Shown: in pieces, positions 63,185 to 64,000 of the stretch | How positions within the stretch are numbered: the stretch's first letter is position 1 | Layout: each line of letters starts with the position of its first letter | Assembly: GCA_003527225.1 (NCBI GenBank) | Contig: DPXQ01000173.1 | Span: forward strand, 1 to 64,000 | DNA from: Rhizobium sp. | Lineage (GTDB): Bacteria > Pseudomonadota > Alphaproteobacteria > Rhizobiales > Rhizobiaceae | Length of the DNA stretch: 64,000 nucleotides | Reading direction: 5' to 3' | Translations under genes and position numbers: made by a program | The notes under the pieces: model-generated | What the model saw: the letters and a program-made list of their open reading frames with translations, nothing else | The model's database searches: none | Told to the model about the DNA's origin: nothing

Positions 63185-63502
63185 ATGCGCAGCGTCAACC
63201 GGCATACCCTGCTTGGTCACGTCGGAAACGTCATCCCGCTGAAGGGCGTGTTGAAGGTGAATGTGGCGACCAATCGCGAATGGCAGTCGGATGGGGAACG
63301 CAAGAGCGCCACCGACTGGGTTCAAGTCACGGTCCTGGACAAGAAACAGGCGGAATGGATCGAGGAGCACGTCGGAGAAGGCGACCTCGTCTATGTAGAA
63401 TCCCGTGTGTCCAACAGCAGCTATGACCGCGCCGGCGAAAAGGTCTACGCCACCGACGTCATCGCGCAGCTCTTTAATCTCGTATCGAAAAAGACCTCAT
63501 GA
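63185..63502 (+). CDS. Short single-stranded DNA-binding (OB-fold) protein
   Basis: A 105-residue OB-fold protein of the SSB family (LLGHVGNVIPLKGVLKVNVA, WVQVTVLDKKQAEWIEEHV, GDLVYVESRVSNSSYDR). It lacks the acidic C-terminal tail that recruits partners in full-length SSB, so it may only coat the transferred strand. SSB genes are common on conjugative elements. Its stop overlaps the next start as ATGA. Confidence 0.85.
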   Translation: MRSVNRHTLLGHVGNVIPLKGVLKVNVATNREWQSDGERKSATDWVQVTVLDKKQAEWIEEHVGEGDLVYVESRVSNSSYDRAGEKVYATDVIAQLFNLVSKKTS

Positions 63503-63950
63503 TGCTGGCGCGGTCCGTGATGGTCGTGGGGATCTCACAATTGCTGATGCTCGCCGACGCCTCGGCTTCAACGAACCGTCACACGATTGTCGGTGCAGCA
63601 GTCTGTGAACGCGACGCCTGCCAGATGTCACGCTCTGGATCTGGGATGGCGACACATTCACGGTCCACGACCGGACCGGCAGGCGTGAGAAGATCCGCAT
63701 CGAGAACATAGATGCGCCAGAGATTGACGGAGCGTGCTTTGCGGAACGCGTCGCAGCGCTGCAAGCGAAGGACGAACTGGCAACCCAGGTGTCGGGTCAT
63801 CGGATCGAGTTGGTCCGTGGCAAACTTGACCGCTATGGCCGCCAGTTGGCGCGCGTTGCCGTGGACAGACGCGATGTCGGAGAAACACTGATCGAGCATG
63901 GTCTGGCGCGCCGGTGGGATAGCTGGCGAAAACCATGGTGCCATAGCTGA
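63499..63950 (+). pseudogene. Secreted thermonuclease with frameshift
   Basis: The first frame starts at 63499 with a signal-like peptide (MVVGISQLLMLADASAS) and reads on for about 40 residues. From about 63620 a frame one base behind encodes a complete staphylococcal-nuclease domain: WDGDTFTVHD, IRIENIDAPEIDGACFAERV, LDRYGRQLARVAVD and LIEHGLARRW, ending at 63950. The active-site Asp, Arg and Glu are kept. No start codon exists in the second frame, so expression needs a minus-one shift or the gene is broken. A base-calling error is possible. It is coupled to the SSB gene by ATGA. Confidence 0.7.
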
Positions 63951-64000
63951 CCTCGCCGCTCTCGCGGGGAAGGCAGGCCTATTCCAGCCGATGGCAGATC

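Noticed and set aside
1..64000. CRISPR array
   Set aside because: No set of regularly spaced direct repeats of 24-40 bases was seen on either strand.

Overview
The window reads as Rhizobiales DNA, probably Rhizobiaceae (Ensifer, Shinella or Rhizobium type). The support is the high GC content, the alphaproteobacterial GTTC-N7-GTTC LexA boxes, a Mur-like box in front of mntH, an imuA-imuB-dnaE2 cassette and a compact VirB type IV secretion locus of the kind found on rhizobial plasmids and integrative elements. No replicon-defining gene set, integrase, relaxase or attachment site is visible, so plasmid versus integrated element cannot be decided.

Region 1 (1-24.5 kb) is a transition-metal island. 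After cell-envelope genes (an FtsI-like fragment, a methyltransferase, a lytic transglycosylase) come three related modules. Each combines a small His-rich exported protein, a protein with a conserved C-terminal 'anchor' domain and, in two cases, a HupE/UreJ-type membrane protein (2.3-3.3, 5.5-7.3 and 16.9-19.3 kb). Around them lie an NRAMP manganese importer, two RcnR/CsoR-family sensors, a likely NikABCDE importer, two RcnA/NicO-type exporters, an NreB-like MFS exporter with a His-rich tail and two Cys-cluster proteins. Five copies of one palindrome (ATCCyC-N4/5-GrGGAT) lie in the control regions and probably bind the RcnR-type repressors.

Region 2 (24.8-44.7 kb) is conjugative. An RcgA-like membrane protein and a hydrolase precede virD4, virB11, B10, B9, B8, two small exported or membrane proteins, virB6, a VirB7-like lipoprotein, virB5, an unusual transglycosylase-VirB5 hybrid, virB4, B3, B2 and B1, all on the minus strand. 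A palindrome built on ATAAACTATA occurs at five places in control regions of this locus and of the 61.7-63.2 kb genes, with a weaker sixth copy. It abuts a small HTH gene at 62.3 kb, which is the best candidate for its regulator.

Region 3 (44.7-51.8 kb) is an SOS mutagenesis and repair cassette. imuA-imuB-dnaE2 is divergent from a tandem pair of SRAP genes, and each transcript has its own LexA box. The first SRAP has lost every recognisable catalytic residue.

Region 4 (52.1-61.3 kb) is a defence-like accessory stretch: a nucleotidyltransferase, a frameshifted T5orf172-type gene, a PD-(D/E)XK nuclease, a three-gene ABC-3C-like operon (nuclease, middle component, SMC-like ATPase), a 1.2 kb apparently non-coding stretch, small membrane proteins and a compact reverse transcriptase with a convergent membrane protein.

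Region 5 (61.7-64 kb) returns to the conjugative element's regulon: an exported protein, the HTH regulator, another exported protein, a short SSB and a frameshifted secreted nuclease.
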